A stretch of 64,000 nt of DNA from Gramella sp. MT6 (GTDB lineage: Bacteria; Bacteroidota; Bacteroidia; Flavobacteriales; Flavobacteriaceae): NCBI RefSeq assembly GCF_019357415.1, contig NZ_CP048410.1, positions 124,001 through 188,000 on the forward strand, read 5' to 3'. Positions within the stretch are counted from its first letter, which is position 1, and each line of letters opens with the position of its first letter. The translations under genes were made by a program, and so were the position numbers. Below the pieces are notes generated by a model. It worked only from the letters and a program-made list of their open reading frames with translations. It searched no databases and was not told where the DNA came from. This document shows positions 35,071-44,763 of this stretch, piece after piece.

Positions 35071-35582
35071 GAATATTTGATCAGGGAAGACACCCCGTAA
35101 TTTTTTATTTTCTCGGCTCCATTTAAAAATTGTAGTTCTACCAGGAAATTACAATGCACGATCTCTCCACCACACTTTTCTATTAATTTACAGGTAGCCG
35201 CAGCAGTTCCACCGGTTGCGAGAACATCATCATGCAGCAATACTTTCTCCCCTTCCTTGATGGCATCTTCATGCATCTCCAGAGTATCACTCCCATACTC
35301 CAGATCATAATTTTCTGAATGCGTTCTATGAGGAAGTTTACCGGGTTTTCGAACTGGAATGAAGCCAGCATTTAATTTTTCAGCCAGAAGCGTGGCAAAG
35401 AAAAATCCGCGTGATTCTATTCCCACTACCTTGTCTATATTGGTATGAGGTAAGTTCTGCATAAACAATTTTACCGCAAGTCGCATGGCATCGGGATCCA
35501 GTAATAGCGGGGTGATATCTTTATAACTAACCCCTTTTTTAGGAAAATCGGGGATATTTCTAACGTAAGATTCTAACTTCAT
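35067..35582 (-). CDS. apt: Adenine phosphoribosyltransferase
   Basis: 171 residues. Salvages adenine to AMP with PRPP. The PRPP-binding loop is VLLHDDVLATGGTAAATCKL, and the N-terminal substrate hood is in DFPKKGVSYKDITPLLLDP. VVGIESRGFFFATLLAEKL carries the dipeptide loop. Family length. It lies 9 nt downstream of the DUF2461 gene, probably as one transcript. Confidence 0.96.
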   Translation of the reverse strand: MKLESYVRNIPDFPKKGVSYKDITPLLLDPDAMRLAVKLFMQNLPHTNIDKVVGIESRGFFFATLLAEKLNAGFIPVRKPGKLPHRTHSENYDLEYGSDTLEMHEDAIKEGEKVLLHDDVLATGGTAAATCKLIEKCGGEIVHCNFLVELQFLNGAEKIKNYGVSSLIKYS

Positions 35583-35591
35583 TATTCTAAT

Positions 35592-36245
35592 TTAAACGGT
35601 TACTGCATGATTCAGATAATTCCTGAAGGGTAGCATCTCCTTATATATTTCTATTAATTTATCCTGAAAATCGTCTTGCAAGATCTCCTTCTGGGTAAAA
35701 TGATGCATTACCGCGAAGCTTTTATTTCTAAGCAGCTCGATATGCTCGTGATCCTGAGAATAACCTTTAGGTGCGGTCTTTAATTTTTCCTCTTCCATCA
35801 TTTCGCCAAATGCCTCTTTAAATGATCTCTTATTAAGGATCTTTTTAAATTCATCTCCATTATAATCTATGGCGGCCCTTATACTATCCAGTTTTTTCTT
35901 TTCGGGTCTGTAGAATCCTCCGGCAACAAAACTTTCATTTATACCAATATGAATATAAAAATCACCCTTTCCCCTTTCCTTGTCCAGGCCGGCACCAAAA
36001 TGATCTTTATAAACAGGTTTGTTTGGATGAAAAAGTAAATTATTATTTATCCTGTTTATCGCTTGTTTTCCTGTGGTTGGAGAATATTGCTGATCTACCC
36101 TGGCAAGTTTTATATCCATCTGGTTTAACCATTCAATATAAAAGTCCCTAACTTCATGGTATTCCTTGCGATGCTCATCCATCCACTCCTTATTATTGTT
36201 CCGGTTAAGGTCCCTTAAGAATTCAAATAACTTATAGAAGCTCAT
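35592..36245 (-). CDS. DUF2461 (TIGR02453) protein
   Basis: 217 residues. N-terminal family signature LFEFLRDLNRNNNKEWMDEH, then ADQ-type core (QAINRINNNLLFHPNKPVYKDHFG) and GDFYIHIGINESFVAGGFYRPE. The family occurs in bacteria and fungi with no established biochemical role. It is immediately upstream of apt on the same strand. Length normal. Confidence 0.88.
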   Translation of the reverse strand: MSFYKLFEFLRDLNRNNNKEWMDEHRKEYHEVRDFYIEWLNQMDIKLARVDQQYSPTTGKQAINRINNNLLFHPNKPVYKDHFGAGLDKERGKGDFYIHIGINESFVAGGFYRPEKKKLDSIRAAIDYNGDEFKKILNKRSFKEAFGEMMEEEKLKTAPKGYSQDHEHIELLRNKSFAVMHHFTQKEILQDDFQDKLIEIYKEMLPFRNYLNHAVTV

Positions 36246-36447
36246 TTTTGTTTTAAAGATATTAAACTGAATCCGAACCCTAAACTAATTCATCAAATGC
36301 CTAATAAATTTGGGATTCACAAACTCTCTGCTTTGATTAAATTAATCTGATTTTCAACCAATTGAATCCATATTATTCCAGATAGAGTTAATAGAAATGA
36401 TTAATTTATTTTAAATTTAATATACCTAATCAATAAATCAAACCAAT

Positions 36448-36789
36448 ATGGATTACCAAAAACTTGGGGATGATATCTATATCCCTAAACGAAGTAACTC
36501 CGCTCTTAAAGACTCTGAAGAGATCAAGTTCAATTATTATTTGGATAGCCGTATCAATGGTCCCTGGATAGACCTTGATATCACCTCTAAACTATTCGAT
36601 AATGATAAGATGTTTGTGAGAAAATCATGTTATCGGGTCAAAATTGGGGAGATCGAAAATTGTGTAAAGGCCAATATCATAGACCATATGAAAAGCCTTG
36701 GCTTATCAAATAAAAATATTCCAGAATCTCTTTACAATAAATCTACAACTAATCAATCATTCAGACCTAAAACAAGTAAGGTCTATTAA
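36448..36789 (+). CDS. Hypothetical protein, 113 residues
   Basis: A soluble polar protein: YYLDSRINGPWIDLDITSKL, then FVRKSCYRVKIGEIENCVKANI, with a disordered C-terminus (NKSTTNQSFRPKTSK). No family recognised and no signal peptide. A good terminator 28 nt after the stop and codon use like the neighbours support expression. The 200 nt upstream are AT-rich without a clear promoter box. Confidence 0.55.
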   Translation: MDYQKLGDDIYIPKRSNSALKDSEEIKFNYYLDSRINGPWIDLDITSKLFDNDKMFVRKSCYRVKIGEIENCVKANIIDHMKSLGLSNKNIPESLYNKSTTNQSFRPKTSKVY

Positions 36790-36816
36790 GATTAGTTAAT
36801 CTGATCCTTCAGTGTA

Positions 36817-36846
36817 AAAACCCTGCCAGCAACGGCGGGGTTTTTA
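36817..36846 (+). terminator. Rho-independent terminator
   Basis: Stem AAAACCCTGCC / GGCGGGGTTTT (one wobble) with loop AGCAAC and T5. Confidence 0.88.
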
Positions 36847-36955
36847 TATTTCTCAATGATATATTTCCCCCCCACACCTTTTAAACGTTCAATCGTTTGA
36901 TTTTCAGAATATTATTCAACAAAAATCAAAAGCAAAATAACCGTGAAATTTAATA

Positions 36956-36984
36956 TTGGAAACGATTTAGAAACACTACTTTTG
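36956..36984 (+). promoter_or_regulatory. Bacteroidota promoter of the TonB receptor gene (TTG, 18 nt, TACTTTTG)
   Basis: TTG at 36956-36958 and TACTTTTG (followed by C) at 36977-36984 are spaced 18 nt, a textbook match. Predicted start near 36991, leader about 32 nt. Just upstream at 36865 is a short C7 run of no evident role. Confidence 0.8.
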
Positions 36985-37022
36985 CAAAAATTTTTGAATA
37001 ATTTAACACAACACAATTACAC

Positions 37023-40000
37023 ATGAAAAGACTACTACTGCTATGCCTCATAGCATTAATTTCGAATCTTTCAGCCACAGCGCAGGTGACCACAGCTGAG
37101 ATTAGTGGAGAGGTATTTTACGAAGAAAATACACCTCTCCCCGGAGCTAATGTTACCGCAGTGCACACCCCTACCGGAACCACTTATGGAGCCGTTACAA
37201 ATTTTGATGGTGGTTTTAACCTTCTGAACTTAAGAGTTGGAGGGCCCTACAAAATATCTGTAAGCTATGTTGGATTCAAAACTTCAGTTCTTGAAGGTAT
37301 CAACCTGAATCTTGGTCAGACCTACAACGTGGAGATCGAAATGGTTTCTGATGCTACGCAACTTGATGCTGTAGTAATTAACGCAACAAGAAATCAGGTG
37401 ATCAATAGTGATCGTACCGGAGCTGAAACGAATATTGGAAGCAGAGAGCTAAAATCCCTGCCTACAATTTCAAGATCTGCTTCAGATTTTTACCGTTTAG
37501 AACCTACTGCATCAAGCAATGGTTCTTTTGGAGGTAGAAATGACCAGTTCAATAACTTCAGTCTTGACGGATCTATCTTCAACAACCCTTTTGGTCTTGA
37601 TGCTGCGACTCCTGGAGGACAAACTAATGCGCAACCAATTTCTCTAGATGCGATAGACCAGATCCAGGTTTCTACAGCTCCTTACGATGTAACCCAGGCA
37701 GGTTTCACCGGAGCTTCTGTAAATGCCGTTACCAAGAGTGGGACTAACGAGCTAAAAGGAACAGTTTATGGTTTCTATCGTAATGAGGATATGACCGGAG
37801 ACAAAGTTGGAGGTGATGATATTATCGTTCCAGACCTAAAACAGGCTCAGTATGGATTTAGTATTGGAGCACCGATCATTAAAGACAAACTTTTTATTTT
37901 CGCGAACTTCGAAAAAGATGACCGTGAAGACCTGGGATCTAATTTTGTAGCCAGCAGACCTGGTTTAACCGGATCTAATGTTTCCAGAGTAACTGCTGAA
38001 GACCTGGAATATGTTTCAACTGAACTTTCAGCTTTAGGTTACGAAACTGGTGCTTACGAGGGCTATACTCATGAAACCGCTTCTACGAAAGGTATTTTAA
38101 AACTTGACTGGAACATTAATCAGAAACACCGTCTTGCATTTATTTATAACTTCCTTGACGCGTCAAGAGATCTTCCTGCAAACCCTGAAGCTATCGGGAG
38201 AAGAGGACCAGACCTTACTACCCTTCAATTTAGAAATTCAGGATACGAGATCAACAATAAGATCGATTCCTGGTTAGTGGAATTAAACTCGAATTTTGGA
38301 AATAATATTTCAAATAAATTCCAGGCCGGTTACACTTTCTTTGACGACAGTCGTGATCCTTTCTCTGCTCCTGCACCTCCTATCAATATTCAAAAAGATG
38401 GAGTTCGTTATATCGTAGCAGGTCATGAGCCTTTTTCTATAAACAACAGGCTAGAACAAAACGTTTACCAGATCACCAACAACCTGAACGTTGTTTCTGG
38501 AAATCACACTTTTACTTTTGGTGGTAGCTTCGAAAGATTTGATTTTGATAATTCCTTTAACCTTGGAGCATACGATTACAATGGTGATCCAGCCCTAGGA
38601 ACAGGACCAGTGAGCACTTTCTTTGATGCTTTTACAAGTGTAAGAATAGACGCTAATAATCCTGGCGGTTCTTTTGAAGAAGCTATTAATAATGGTACTA
38701 TTGAAGCTGCTCTTAATAACGCTCAGAACATTTTTGATAACAGAAATGCCAACGATAGCTGGGCTTTAGCTGAAACAAATGTTGGTCAGCTTGCTTTTTA
38801 TGCTCAGGACAGATGGAAGATCACAGATGATTTCACATTTACTTATGGGCTTAGAGTAGATAAGCCTTTGTACTTTGATACTAAAGAAAAGATACAGGAA
38901 AACATAGATCGTCTTGCGGGCGGGACATTCCCTGACGGAGATTACCAGCCAGAGATCACTTATTATGATGAAAATGGGGATCCTGTAAAACTTAACAGTT
39001 TAGAACTTCCTTCTAATGATCTTCTTTGGTCACCAAGACTTGGTTTCAACTGGGATGTGATGGGAGATAACCAGTTACAACTTCGTGGTGGAACAGGGAT
39101 CTTTACTGGTAGACTTCCATTTGTATGGATTGGAAACCAGGTAGCGAACCCTGCTTTTTACTTTTACCAGACCACAGCGCCAGATTTTAAATTTCCGCAG
39201 GTTTGGAGAAATAGTTTAGGTGCAGATTACAGATTTGAGAATGGCCTTGTTGCCACTACAGATATCATCTACACCAAGGACCTTAATGCTCAAATGGTAA
39301 GAAACTATGGTCTTTCCAGACCTTCAGGAACTTTGAACGGAGTAGATAACCGTCCTATTTATCTGAACAGTGATAAAGCTGTAAATGAATTTGGAGGACC
39401 TAACAACGCGTATGTATTCACTAATACTGATGTTGGTTATTCCTTCAACTGGTCTGTGAAACTGGCTAAAAGCTTCGAGAAGGACTTTTACGCAAGCATT
39501 GCTTATAACTATTTGAAGTCTGAAGACGCTAGTTCTCTGGATGCAGAGATCTCTAGTGACGCTTACGACAGGAACCCTGCTTTAGGAAATGTGAACACAG
39601 CGGTTGAAAGCGCTTCAAGATATGGAGACAAACACAGAATCGTAGGACAGCTTAACAAAGAGTTCAATTACGGTAAAAATGACCAGTGGAGAACCTCTAT
39701 TGGTGCTTTCTACGAATATGCTCAGGGCGGTAGATTCTCTTACACCTATTCCGGAGACATCAATAACGATGGTTCTGTATTGAATGACCTTATTTATATC
39801 CCAACCGATTCTGAACTTCAGCAATATACTTTTACAGGTACTATGGAAGAGCAGGAAGCACAGAGACAGGCTTTCGAACAGTTTATACAGCAGGATGACT
39901 ACCTGAGCGCGAATCGTGGGGAATATGCTGAAAAATATGGTATACTAAGCCCTTGGAGAGGAAGATGGGATGTTAAATTCCTTCAGGACTATAACTTTAA

Positions 40001-40238
40001 AGTTGGTAAAAAAACCAATACTATCCAGTTGAGTCTTGACATCCTTAACTTCGGAAACCTATTGAATTCAGATTGGGGTGTGATCCAGATCCCGGTGAAC
40101 GATCAGCCTCTAGGGGTAACCGTTGGTGAAGACAATACTCCTGTTTACACATTTGGGAACCAGAGCAGGACTTTTGCTAATGACTTTAGCCTTCAATCCA
40201 GATGGCAGGCACAAGTGGGATTACGTTATATTTTCTAG
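37023..40238 (+). CDS. TonB-dependent outer-membrane receptor, Oar-like
   Basis: 1071 residues. Signal peptide ends at ATAQ, followed by a carboxypeptidase-regulatory-like (CarboxypepD_reg) domain at about 25-115 (AEISGEVFYEENTPLPGANV). A plug domain follows (TGAETNIGSRELKSLPTISR; DAIDQIQVSTAPYDVTQAGF), then a 22-stranded barrel ending in aromatic GLRYIF. The motif set with GFTGASVNAVTKSGTNE is that of Oar/OmpA-like TonB receptors, not SusC, and there is no susD after it. Ligand unknown, possibly peptides or proteins. Strong promoter and terminator indicate an independent, well-expressed gene. Confidence 0.9.
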   Translation: MKRLLLLCLIALISNLSATAQVTTAEISGEVFYEENTPLPGANVTAVHTPTGTTYGAVTNFDGGFNLLNLRVGGPYKISVSYVGFKTSVLEGINLNLGQTYNVEIEMVSDATQLDAVVINATRNQVINSDRTGAETNIGSRELKSLPTISRSASDFYRLEPTASSNGSFGGRNDQFNNFSLDGSIFNNPFGLDAATPGGQTNAQPISLDAIDQIQVSTAPYDVTQAGFTGASVNAVTKSGTNELKGTVYGFYRNEDMTGDKVGGDDIIVPDLKQAQYGFSIGAPIIKDKLFIFANFEKDDREDLGSNFVASRPGLTGSNVSRVTAEDLEYVSTELSALGYETGAYEGYTHETASTKGILKLDWNINQKHRLAFIYNFLDASRDLPANPEAIGRRGPDLTTLQFRNSGYEINNKIDSWLVELNSNFGNNISNKFQAGYTFFDDSRDPFSAPAPPINIQKDGVRYIVAGHEPFSINNRLEQNVYQITNNLNVVSGNHTFTFGGSFERFDFDNSFNLGAYDYNGDPALGTGPVSTFFDAFTSVRIDANNPGGSFEEAINNGTIEAALNNAQNIFDNRNANDSWALAETNVGQLAFYAQDRWKITDDFTFTYGLRVDKPLYFDTKEKIQENIDRLAGGTFPDGDYQPEITYYDENGDPVKLNSLELPSNDLLWSPRLGFNWDVMGDNQLQLRGGTGIFTGRLPFVWIGNQVANPAFYFYQTTAPDFKFPQVWRNSLGADYRFENGLVATTDIIYTKDLNAQMVRNYGLSRPSGTLNGVDNRPIYLNSDKAVNEFGGPNNAYVFTNTDVGYSFNWSVKLAKSFEKDFYASIAYNYLKSEDASSLDAEISSDAYDRNPALGNVNTAVESASRYGDKHRIVGQLNKEFNYGKNDQWRTSIGAFYEYAQGGRFSYTYSGDINNDGSVLNDLIYIPTDSELQQYTFTGTMEEQEAQRQAFEQFIQQDDYLSANRGEYAEKYGILSPWRGRWDVKFLQDYNFKVGKKTNTIQLSLDILNFGNLLNSDWGVIQIPVNDQPLGVTVGEDNTPVYTFGNQSRTFANDFSLQSRWQAQVGLRYIF

Positions 40239-40266
40239 TATAATTGAAACCTGATAAATTTTTGAA

Positions 40267-40297
40267 AGCAGCCTTAGAAATAAGGCTGCTTTTTTTA
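40267..40297 (+). terminator. Terminator of the TonB receptor gene
   Basis: Perfect stem AGCAGCCTTA / TAAGGCTGCT with a GAAA tetraloop and T7. Confidence 0.95.
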
Positions 40298-40372
40298 TTG
40301 GCTTTTCTAAAGGTCAAGGTCTTAAATATCAATTGATAATTTTTATATTTAATAGTATCTAAAGCTATTCAA

Positions 40373-40930
40373 ATGAACAGATGGTCTGGACAGATCGATA
40401 AAGTGACAGAAGATTTCCTGAATTCTTTCACTAATCTCACCGAGGAGGAATTAAACTGGAAACCAGCGGATGAGGTCTGGAGTATAGCCGAAAATATTGA
40501 TCACCTCATCAAGGTTAATGAAAGTTATTTTCCAATTTTGGCGAAATTAAAAAAAGGTGATTATAGATTACCCTTTATTGCGAGGTTTGGATTCGTGGTA
40601 ACCTTTTTCGGGAATATGATCTTGAAATCGGTGCAACCAGATCGAAAGAAGAAGATGAAAACCTTCTCGCTCTGGCAACCTGGAACAAGTCATTTCAGCA
40701 GAGATATTTTACACAAATTTGAAGATCATCAGAAACAGCTTAAAGCCGAATTCCTCAAGGTTGAAGACAAGATCAGGGAAAATGCGGTGATATCATCTCC
40801 TATCAATAAAAATTTAGTATACAAATTGGAAACTGCATTTGATATCATAGTAAGTCATGAGAAAAGGCACTATTTACAAGCAAACGAGGTTTACGAATTA
40901 TTAAAAGGTCTAAAAAACAAACCGGCATGA
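40373..40930 (+). CDS. DinB family protein
   Basis: 185-residue four-helix-bundle protein of the DinB/YfiT superfamily. The three potential metal ligands are in NIDHLIKVNESYF (His) and SHEKRHYLQANEV (two His). Bacterial members include thiol-dependent S-transferases. The specific reaction here is unknown. Its stop overlaps the next ATG (ATGA), so it is coupled to the exported RidA-like gene. Confidence 0.85.
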   Translation: MNRWSGQIDKVTEDFLNSFTNLTEEELNWKPADEVWSIAENIDHLIKVNESYFPILAKLKKGDYRLPFIARFGFVVTFFGNMILKSVQPDRKKKMKTFSLWQPGTSHFSRDILHKFEDHQKQLKAEFLKVEDKIRENAVISSPINKNLVYKLETAFDIIVSHEKRHYLQANEVYELLKGLKNKPA

Positions 40931-41430
40931 AAATCTTACTATTTACTCTCTTTATTTCCCTAATATGTTTTTCGGCAATTGGCCAAGAAAGCCCAGAGGA
41001 AAGGCTCAAAGAACTAAATATAGAACTCGGTGAGGTAAGCGCACCGGTAGCTAATTATGTTAAATGGAGGCAGGTAGGAAACCTGCTTTTTCTTGCAGGT
41101 GATGGTAGTGATATTAAAGGAAAACTTGGTGAGGACCTCACCATAGAAGAAGGCTATGAAGCAGCAAGACTAACAGGGATCGAAATACTTTCAACCTTAA
41201 AAGCCGCCTGCGGCGACCTTAGCAGGATAAAACAATTTGTAAAAGTGCGGGGAATGGTTAATTCAACTCCCAACTTTTATGATCAACCAAAGGTCATTAA
41301 TGGATTTTCAGATCTTATGGTCCAGGTATTTGGAGAAAAGGGGAAGCACGCCCGGGCAGCGGTCGGCCACTGCTCCCTACCCTCTAACATAGCCGTAGAA
41401 ATTGAGGTTATCGTAGAGCTTTATAATTGA
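40927..41430 (+). CDS. Exported RidA/YjgF family protein
   Basis: 167 residues: a Sec signal peptide (MKILLFTLFISLICFSAIGQ), then a full RidA domain. The anion-binding arginine is in KHARAAVGHCSLPSNIAVEI, and the segment DLSRIKQFVKVRGMVNSTPNF is typical. Cytosolic RidA hydrolyses reactive enamine/imine intermediates; a periplasmic version must act on something else, or be a non-canonical subgroup. Coupled to DinB upstream. Confidence 0.85.
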   Translation: MKILLFTLFISLICFSAIGQESPEERLKELNIELGEVSAPVANYVKWRQVGNLLFLAGDGSDIKGKLGEDLTIEEGYEAARLTGIEILSTLKAACGDLSRIKQFVKVRGMVNSTPNFYDQPKVINGFSDLMVQVFGEKGKHARAAVGHCSLPSNIAVEIEVIVELYN

Positions 41431-41633
41431 TAATTATATTATAAAAGTTGATTTAGCACGAAGTCTTAAAGAACTCCTAAATTTTTACTAAAGCCTTGGG
41501 TTTTGTTTAAGCACAACTATAAATTGCAGTGAATTGTTCTTATAGAAAAGTAATTTATAAAATTACCATTGGTGCCCAACTTTGCTGATACTTCAAAATA
41601 CTTCTCCTTACTGTGATTCTGAATTAATCTTTT

Positions 41634-44000
41634 ATGATATCCGCTTCAGACTTTAAACAAAATTTAAAATTTCAAAAACTTCAATTTAATATTGAGAATA
41701 TTTTGAAAGACCTTCCTATTCCAGTTCTTATCTGCGATGCGAAGGGAGATATCATTTTTTTTAATGAAGCATTCAATGAAATAACGGAAAAAAAGATTAA
41801 TCAGGGAGATTCCGTTTTGAGCGAGGAATTAAATCAATTTTTGGATTCCTCTGGCAACCTTACTACTTATAAGACATCACCTATAGCCCGAATTATCTCA
41901 GAAAAGGAACCTGCTGATGAAGTTCAGGTATTTTTTAAAACAACAGGAGATCTGCCACATAAAATGGTCACGAAACTTCATTGTAATGAATCAAATGATA
42001 TCCTGGCGTATCAATTCAGTTTTTCACCACAAGCATATTCAAAAAAAAGAAATCTAAAGAGAAATAATCTTTCAGCAATTGTTGAATCATCTAACGACGC
42101 CATAATCAGTAAGGATCTAAATGGTGTGATTACCAGTTGGAATAAAGGTGCTGAAAAGATCTTTGGATATACAGAAAAGGAAATTTTAGGTAAAAAAGTT
42201 AGTATCCTTATTCCGAAAGATAGAATCAAAGAAGAAAAACTGATACTCGATACTATTAAGAATGGTAAGTCACTAGACCATTTAGAAACTATTCGAATAA
42301 GTAAAACCGGAAAAAAGATCTCGCTATCCTTAACCGTTTCTCCAATTAAAGATGATTTTGGTAACATCATTGGAGCATCCAAAGTGGCCCGTGATATTTC
42401 TGAACGATTAAAGGGAGACGAAAGGCAGGCAAGGTTATCGGCAATCGTAGAATCGTCTGATGATGCAATTGTTAGTAAAGACCTTAACGGAATAATCACC
42501 AGCTGGAATAAGGGTGCAAAAAGAATTTTCGGTTATACCGAGGATGAAGTGGTGGGGAAATCTATCACTATTCTTATTCCGAAAGATAGAATGGACGAAG
42601 AAAAGCTCATTCTGAAAAACATTTCATCCGGAAAAAGGATAAATCATTTTGAAACTATCAGGCTTACTAAAGATGGCAGAAAGATCCATGTTTCTCTAAG
42701 TGTCTCTCCATTAAAAGACCGTAGTGGCAAGGTAATAGGCGCTTCGAAAATTGCCCGGAATATCGAGGACCAGGTACGATCTAAAAAGAAGATCGAAAGC
42801 TATGTTGAGAAACTAAGAATTTTGAATTCGGTAGGAAAGGATATTTCCTCAAAACTGGACCTGGAAACGGTACTTCAAAAAGTAACCGATGCCACGACTA
42901 CTCTATCTGGTGCCAAATTTGGTGCTTTCTTTTATAATACCGAGAAAGGCAATGGCGAATCCATGATGTTATATACTCTTTCCGGCGCCCCCAAGCATGC
43001 CTTTGAACATTTGGGTATGCCGAGACACACTGCTGTATTTCAGCCAACATTTTCGGGTCAGGGTAGCATTCGGGTAGATAATATTAAGAAGGACAAAAGA
43101 TATGGTCAGAATTCACCCCATAATGGTATGCCCAAGGGACATTTGGATGTCTCGAGTTATATGGCTATTCCTGTTGTCCTAAATTCAGGAAAGGTAATTG
43201 GCGGACTTATTTTTGGACACCCTGAGGAAGGTGTTTTCAAGAAAGATCATGAAGTAATGGTACGAAATATTGCAGCACAGGCAGCGATAGCCCTGGATAA
43301 TTCTCAACTATTCGAAAGGGTAAGATCTTTAAGCGAAAAAAAGGATGAATTCATAGCCCTGGCCAGCCACGAATTAAAAACTCCTTTAACTACCATCAAG
43401 GGATATCTGCAGATCCTGGAGAAAAAAATTGAAGAACCTAAATCGAGGCTATTTCTTACCAAAACTCTTGATCAGGCAAACCGTTTGAACACACTTATAG
43501 ACGATCTTTTGAACATGTCCCGTATAGAATCGGGAAAACTGGAATTCAATTATGAAAAATTCGACATAAGAGAATTACTTGAAGAGATGACCGAAACTTT
43601 TAATTACAGTGAGAGCAGTCACCAGCTAATCACAGACCTTGGTGAGAAATCAGTAATGATAAACGCTGACAGACAAAGAATCGAACAGGTAATAAATAAC
43701 TTACTTAGTAATGCCGTAAAATATTCTCCTTTGGCAGATAAGGTCTTTTTGAGCTTAAGGATAAAAAAAGGCATTGCCACGGTAATTGTAAAAGATGAAG
43801 GGCTTGGCCTATCCAGGGAACAACAACAAATGGTCTTTACACGCTTTTACAGAGCAGAGTCTACCAAAGGTATCAATGGCCTTGGGCTTGGTCTTTATCT
43901 CACCAAACAGATCATGGACGGACATAAAGGAGAACTAGGAGTGAAAAGTGAAGAAGGGAAGGGTTCAGAATTTTATTTCTCACTACCATTGGCATATTAA
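41634..44000 (+). CDS. Multi-PAS/GAF hybrid-free sensor histidine kinase
   Basis: 788 residues, no membrane helix, so cytoplasmic. A degenerate PAS lies at about 20-130. Two very similar PAS modules lie at about 146-259 and 266-380; both contain a SWNKGA...IFGYTE and ILIPKDR series. A GAF domain spans about 400-558. HisKA has the phospho-acceptor in LASHELKTPLTT near 578. The HATPase domain has N-box NNLLSNAVKYSP and G-box GLGLGLYLTKQIMDGHKG. No receiver domain is attached. The response regulator at 44088 is the likely partner. Signal unknown, perhaps redox or small ligands. Confidence 0.92.
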   Translation: MISASDFKQNLKFQKLQFNIENILKDLPIPVLICDAKGDIIFFNEAFNEITEKKINQGDSVLSEELNQFLDSSGNLTTYKTSPIARIISEKEPADEVQVFFKTTGDLPHKMVTKLHCNESNDILAYQFSFSPQAYSKKRNLKRNNLSAIVESSNDAIISKDLNGVITSWNKGAEKIFGYTEKEILGKKVSILIPKDRIKEEKLILDTIKNGKSLDHLETIRISKTGKKISLSLTVSPIKDDFGNIIGASKVARDISERLKGDERQARLSAIVESSDDAIVSKDLNGIITSWNKGAKRIFGYTEDEVVGKSITILIPKDRMDEEKLILKNISSGKRINHFETIRLTKDGRKIHVSLSVSPLKDRSGKVIGASKIARNIEDQVRSKKKIESYVEKLRILNSVGKDISSKLDLETVLQKVTDATTTLSGAKFGAFFYNTEKGNGESMMLYTLSGAPKHAFEHLGMPRHTAVFQPTFSGQGSIRVDNIKKDKRYGQNSPHNGMPKGHLDVSSYMAIPVVLNSGKVIGGLIFGHPEEGVFKKDHEVMVRNIAAQAAIALDNSQLFERVRSLSEKKDEFIALASHELKTPLTTIKGYLQILEKKIEEPKSRLFLTKTLDQANRLNTLIDDLLNMSRIESGKLEFNYEKFDIRELLEEMTETFNYSESSHQLITDLGEKSVMINADRQRIEQVINNLLSNAVKYSPLADKVFLSLRIKKGIATVIVKDEGLGLSREQQQMVFTRFYRAESTKGINGLGLGLYLTKQIMDGHKGELGVKSEEGKGSEFYFSLPLAY

Positions 44001-44063
44001 ATTTTATCAATTACCTACTAAGTTTTTAACAAAACCTTTTTAAGGTCGAATACAATGGCAATC

Positions 44064-44071
44064 TATATTTG
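44064..44071 (+). promoter_or_regulatory. Bacteroidota -7 box (TATATTTG) before the response regulator
   Basis: TATATTTG matches TAnnTTTG and lies 16 nt before the ATG at 44088. It sits downstream of the ATG at 44055, which therefore is unlikely to be used from this promoter. Confidence 0.55.
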
Positions 44072-44087
44072 TCACAATCAAAAGAAA

Positions 44088-44441
44088 ATGAAGACAATTT
44101 ATTTAGTAGAAGATGACAATAGCCTGCGAGATCTAATAGATTTCCTTCTTAGTGATAAGGATTATAATGTGGAAGCCTTTGCCAACGCAAATTCATTTAG
44201 AAGCAGGATCAAAATTGGTGATCCAGATCTTATTTTGATGGATATTATGCTCCCAGATGGAAACGGAGTGGACCTTTGCAAAGACCTTCAACTAAAAGAA
44301 AACAAAAATAAGATCCCTGTTATTTTAATGTCTGCTCATGCAGATCCTTCTATTGCTAATGATTCCGGTGCATGCCACTTTATTAAAAAACCTTTCGATA
44401 TCGAGGAATTATACTCTGAAATTCAAAAGTTCATCGATTAA
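44088..44441 (+). CDS. Single-domain response regulator
   Basis: 117-residue receiver domain from the ATG at 44088: acidic pocket EDD in IYLVEDDNSL, phosphorylatable Asp in LILMDIMLPDGNG, switch Ser/Thr in VILMSAHAD, and Lys in HFIKKPFD. No output domain, so it acts by protein interaction or phosphotransfer. It follows the histidine kinase by 87 nt but has its own -7 box, so it may be expressed independently. An ATG at 44055 would add 11 residues unlike the family. Confidence 0.9.
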   Translation: MKTIYLVEDDNSLRDLIDFLLSDKDYNVEAFANANSFRSRIKIGDPDLILMDIMLPDGNGVDLCKDLQLKENKNKIPVILMSAHADPSIANDSGACHFIKKPFDIEELYSEIQKFID

Positions 44442-44544
44442 TTTTACAGAGATCCTCTATCTGAAAATAGATCATTCCACTGGTTTTCAAACCAAACCGT
44501 TCTGACAAAAACACAATACCAATAATTACCAGTTAATTTCAATA

Positions 44545-44574
44545 GAGTCCTCAGTTCGTTGAGGACTTTTTTAT
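44545..44574 (+). terminator. Terminator downstream of the response regulator
   Basis: Stem AGTCCTCA / TGAGGACT with loop GTTCGT and a T6 tail. Confidence 0.87.
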
Positions 44575-44763
44575 TGTAAAATTTAAATATCCAATAATTC
44601 TGGAAGGACTATTCAATGGAAACTAAATTGTTGCAGATAAGAAATTGGTTGATAGATGGTTAAACCTAATAAAAAACATACTAAATTATCCATACAATTA
44701 AATCCCGAAAATAATTAACAAAAGCATAACAACGGCGGTTGTCATTATTCATACGAACTGAAA
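44575..44763. other. Non-coding remainder of the 322-nt gap
   Basis: AT-rich, no ORF I can support. It contains the interrupted palindrome ACAAC-GGCG-GTTGT near 44729-44742 and the 11-mer TAACAAAAGCA at 44716-44726, which recurs at 47488-47498. Confidence 0.5.

Noticed and set aside
36863..36872. C-homopolymer as a phase-variation switch for the TonB receptor
   Set aside because: Only about seven C, lying upstream of a good promoter and outside the coding region or spacer.
42011..42499. 162-codon minus ORF inside the histidine kinase
   Set aside because: Antisense of the duplicated PAS modules; the apparent repeat in it is just the mirror of that duplication.
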